Source: Synechococcus sp. HW_metabat.21
GTDB lineage: Bacteria; Cyanobacteriota; Cyanobacteriia; PCC-6307; Cyanobiaceae
Direction of reading: 5' to 3'
Length of the DNA stretch: 7,812 nucleotides
Assembly (NCBI GenBank): GCA_018623875.1
Contig: JAAZUZ010000073.1
Location: 1 to 7,812 of the forward strand
Shown: positions 7,073 through 7,812 of the stretch, one piece after another
How positions within the stretch are numbered: position 1 is the stretch's first letter
How the letters are laid out: every line of letters starts with the position of its first letter
Notes under the pieces: model-generated
What the model saw: the letters and a program-made list of their open reading frames with translations, nothing else
Databases searched by the model: none
Told to the model about the DNA's origin: nothing
Made by a program: the position numbers and the translations under genes

Positions 7073-7084
7073 CTTGCGCGCAAG
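7073..7084. repeat. 12-base perfect palindrome at the phosphatase start codon
   Basis: CTTGCGCGCAAG equals its own reverse complement and its last base is the first base of the GTG start of the next gene. It occupies the place where a Shine-Dalgarno would be expected and none is seen. As RNA it could make only a four-pair stem with a four-base loop. It could be a DNA operator or chance; GC-rich palindromes of this size are not rare. Confidence 0.35.
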
Positions 7085-7812
7085 TGAGCACCTTGCCGCC
7101 TGCCCATCATTCGCATCCCGGTGGAGTGGGCTCCCTGAAGCCGGCATCCGCCGTCGCTTCGCTGCGCCAACTGCTTGACAGCCTGGGGAAGGAGCAGCGT
7201 CGCAACCAGGAGCTGTTGGCCTCGCTGGCCTTTGCGCTGCGCAGCTTCACCAACCTCGAGCGTTTCCTGGAGCTGGTGCCCCTGGTGGCCACCCGCCTTG
7301 TGGAAGCGGAGGGGGCGGCGCTGGTGGTCTTCCATCCCGATGGGCGCCTTTGGCGGGAGCAGCTCCATGGCAGCCACCCCGAACTTCTGCGCCAGCTGGC
7401 AACGCTTTCGGATGAGCAGCTGCAGCAGGCCTCAGGAGACGAGGCGGTGGCCCAGCTGCTGGATGGGCTGGTGCGACGGCACTTGGCGGATCGGCCCTTG
7501 GTCGCCACTTCCCTGTCAGCCCGCAGCCGCGTTCGTGGGCGCTTGTACGTGTTTGGCTCCAAGGCGGGTCTGAGTTGGAGCGAGAGCCATCGCCGCCACG
7601 TCCAACTGGTGGCGGATCTGGCCGGTGTCGCGGTGGAAGGCGATCAGCTGCTGCAGGAAGCCCGGCGCCATGAGCGGCTCGATCGCCAGCTTTCCACTGG
7701 CGGTGAAATCCAGGCCCAGTTGCTGCCGGATCACTGCCCCGTGATCGAGGGGGTCGAATTGGCCGCGCGCTGCCGCCCTGCTTTTGAAGTGGGCGGGGAT
7801 TATTTCGACTTC
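7084..7812 (+). CDS. RsbU/SpoIIE-type PP2C serine phosphatase with GAF-like sensor domain, cut by right edge
   Basis: The first 243 residues of a protein that runs off the window in an open frame. After a short polar leader, residues about 27-195 look like a GAF-type sensor region (helix LRQLLDSLGKEQRRNQELLA at 27-46, strands around ALVVFHPDGRLW and GRLYVF, closing helix HVQLVADLAGVAVEGDQLL). Residues 205-243 match the entry of the SpoIIE/RsbU PP2C domain: EIQAQLLP (208-215), GVELAARCRPA (223-233) and EVGGDYFDF (235-243), whose Asp239 should bind catalytic metal. Such enzymes dephosphorylate anti-anti-sigma (STAS) proteins in partner switching; the substrate here is unknown. GTG at 7084 is the first possible start after the ftsY stop, which is in the same frame 30 bases upstream. 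No Shine-Dalgarno is evident. Co-transcription with ftsY is likely. Confidence 0.9.
   Translation, partial: MSTLPPAHHSHPGGVGSLKPASAVASLRQLLDSLGKEQRRNQELLASLAFALRSFTNLERFLELVPLVATRLVEAEGAALVVFHPDGRLWREQLHGSHPELLRQLATLSDEQLQQASGDEAVAQLLDGLVRRHLADRPLVATSLSARSRVRGRLYVFGSKAGLSWSESHRRHVQLVADLAGVAVEGDQLLQEARRHERLDRQLSTGGEIQAQLLPDHCPVIEGVELAARCRPAFEVGGDYFDF

Overview
The window looks like a piece of core chromosome from a GC-rich picocyanobacterium (marine or brackish Synechococcus/Cyanobium type). I infer this from the gene content and order (gyrA, TPR protein, queG, HpsJ-like protein, DUF502 protein, nusB, ftsY, RsbU-type phosphatase), from the long NusB, and from very short intergenic gaps. The taxon rests on protein character recalled from these lineages, not on a database search.

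Left part, minus strand, about 1-3442: three genes read leftward, queG (epoxyqueuosine reductase), an exported TPR-repeat protein, then gyrA, whose 5' 1539 bases are present and whose C-terminal part lies off the left edge. The gaps are 21 and 25 bases, so one transcript is likely. It links a tRNA-modification enzyme, a secreted repeat protein and a type IIA topoisomerase subunit with no obvious shared pathway.

Right part, plus strand, about 3460-7812: an HpsJ-like four-helix membrane protein starts only 17 bases from the queG start on the other strand. After a 68-base gap rich in inverted repeats come a DUF502 membrane protein, nusB (its start overlaps the DUF502 stop by one base), ftsY (8 bases later) and a GAF plus PP2C-type phosphatase (30 bases later, cut by the right edge). 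The last four look like an operon. NusB acts in transcription antitermination of rRNA, FtsY receives SRP-ribosome complexes at the membrane, and the phosphatase is a signalling protein whose partner is not visible here.

No tRNA, rRNA, CRISPR array, insertion sequence, attachment site or prophage signal was seen. The longest gene-free stretch is 68 bases, so no gap over 300 bases exists. This is mostly an ordinary housekeeping region. The points worth a second look are the enlarged NusB, the Gln in the quinolone-determining region of GyrA, the very tight divergent start region, the nested inverted repeats before DUF502, the frequent non-ATG starts, and the proline/acid-rich N-terminal extension of FtsY. 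I found no convincing undescribed system.
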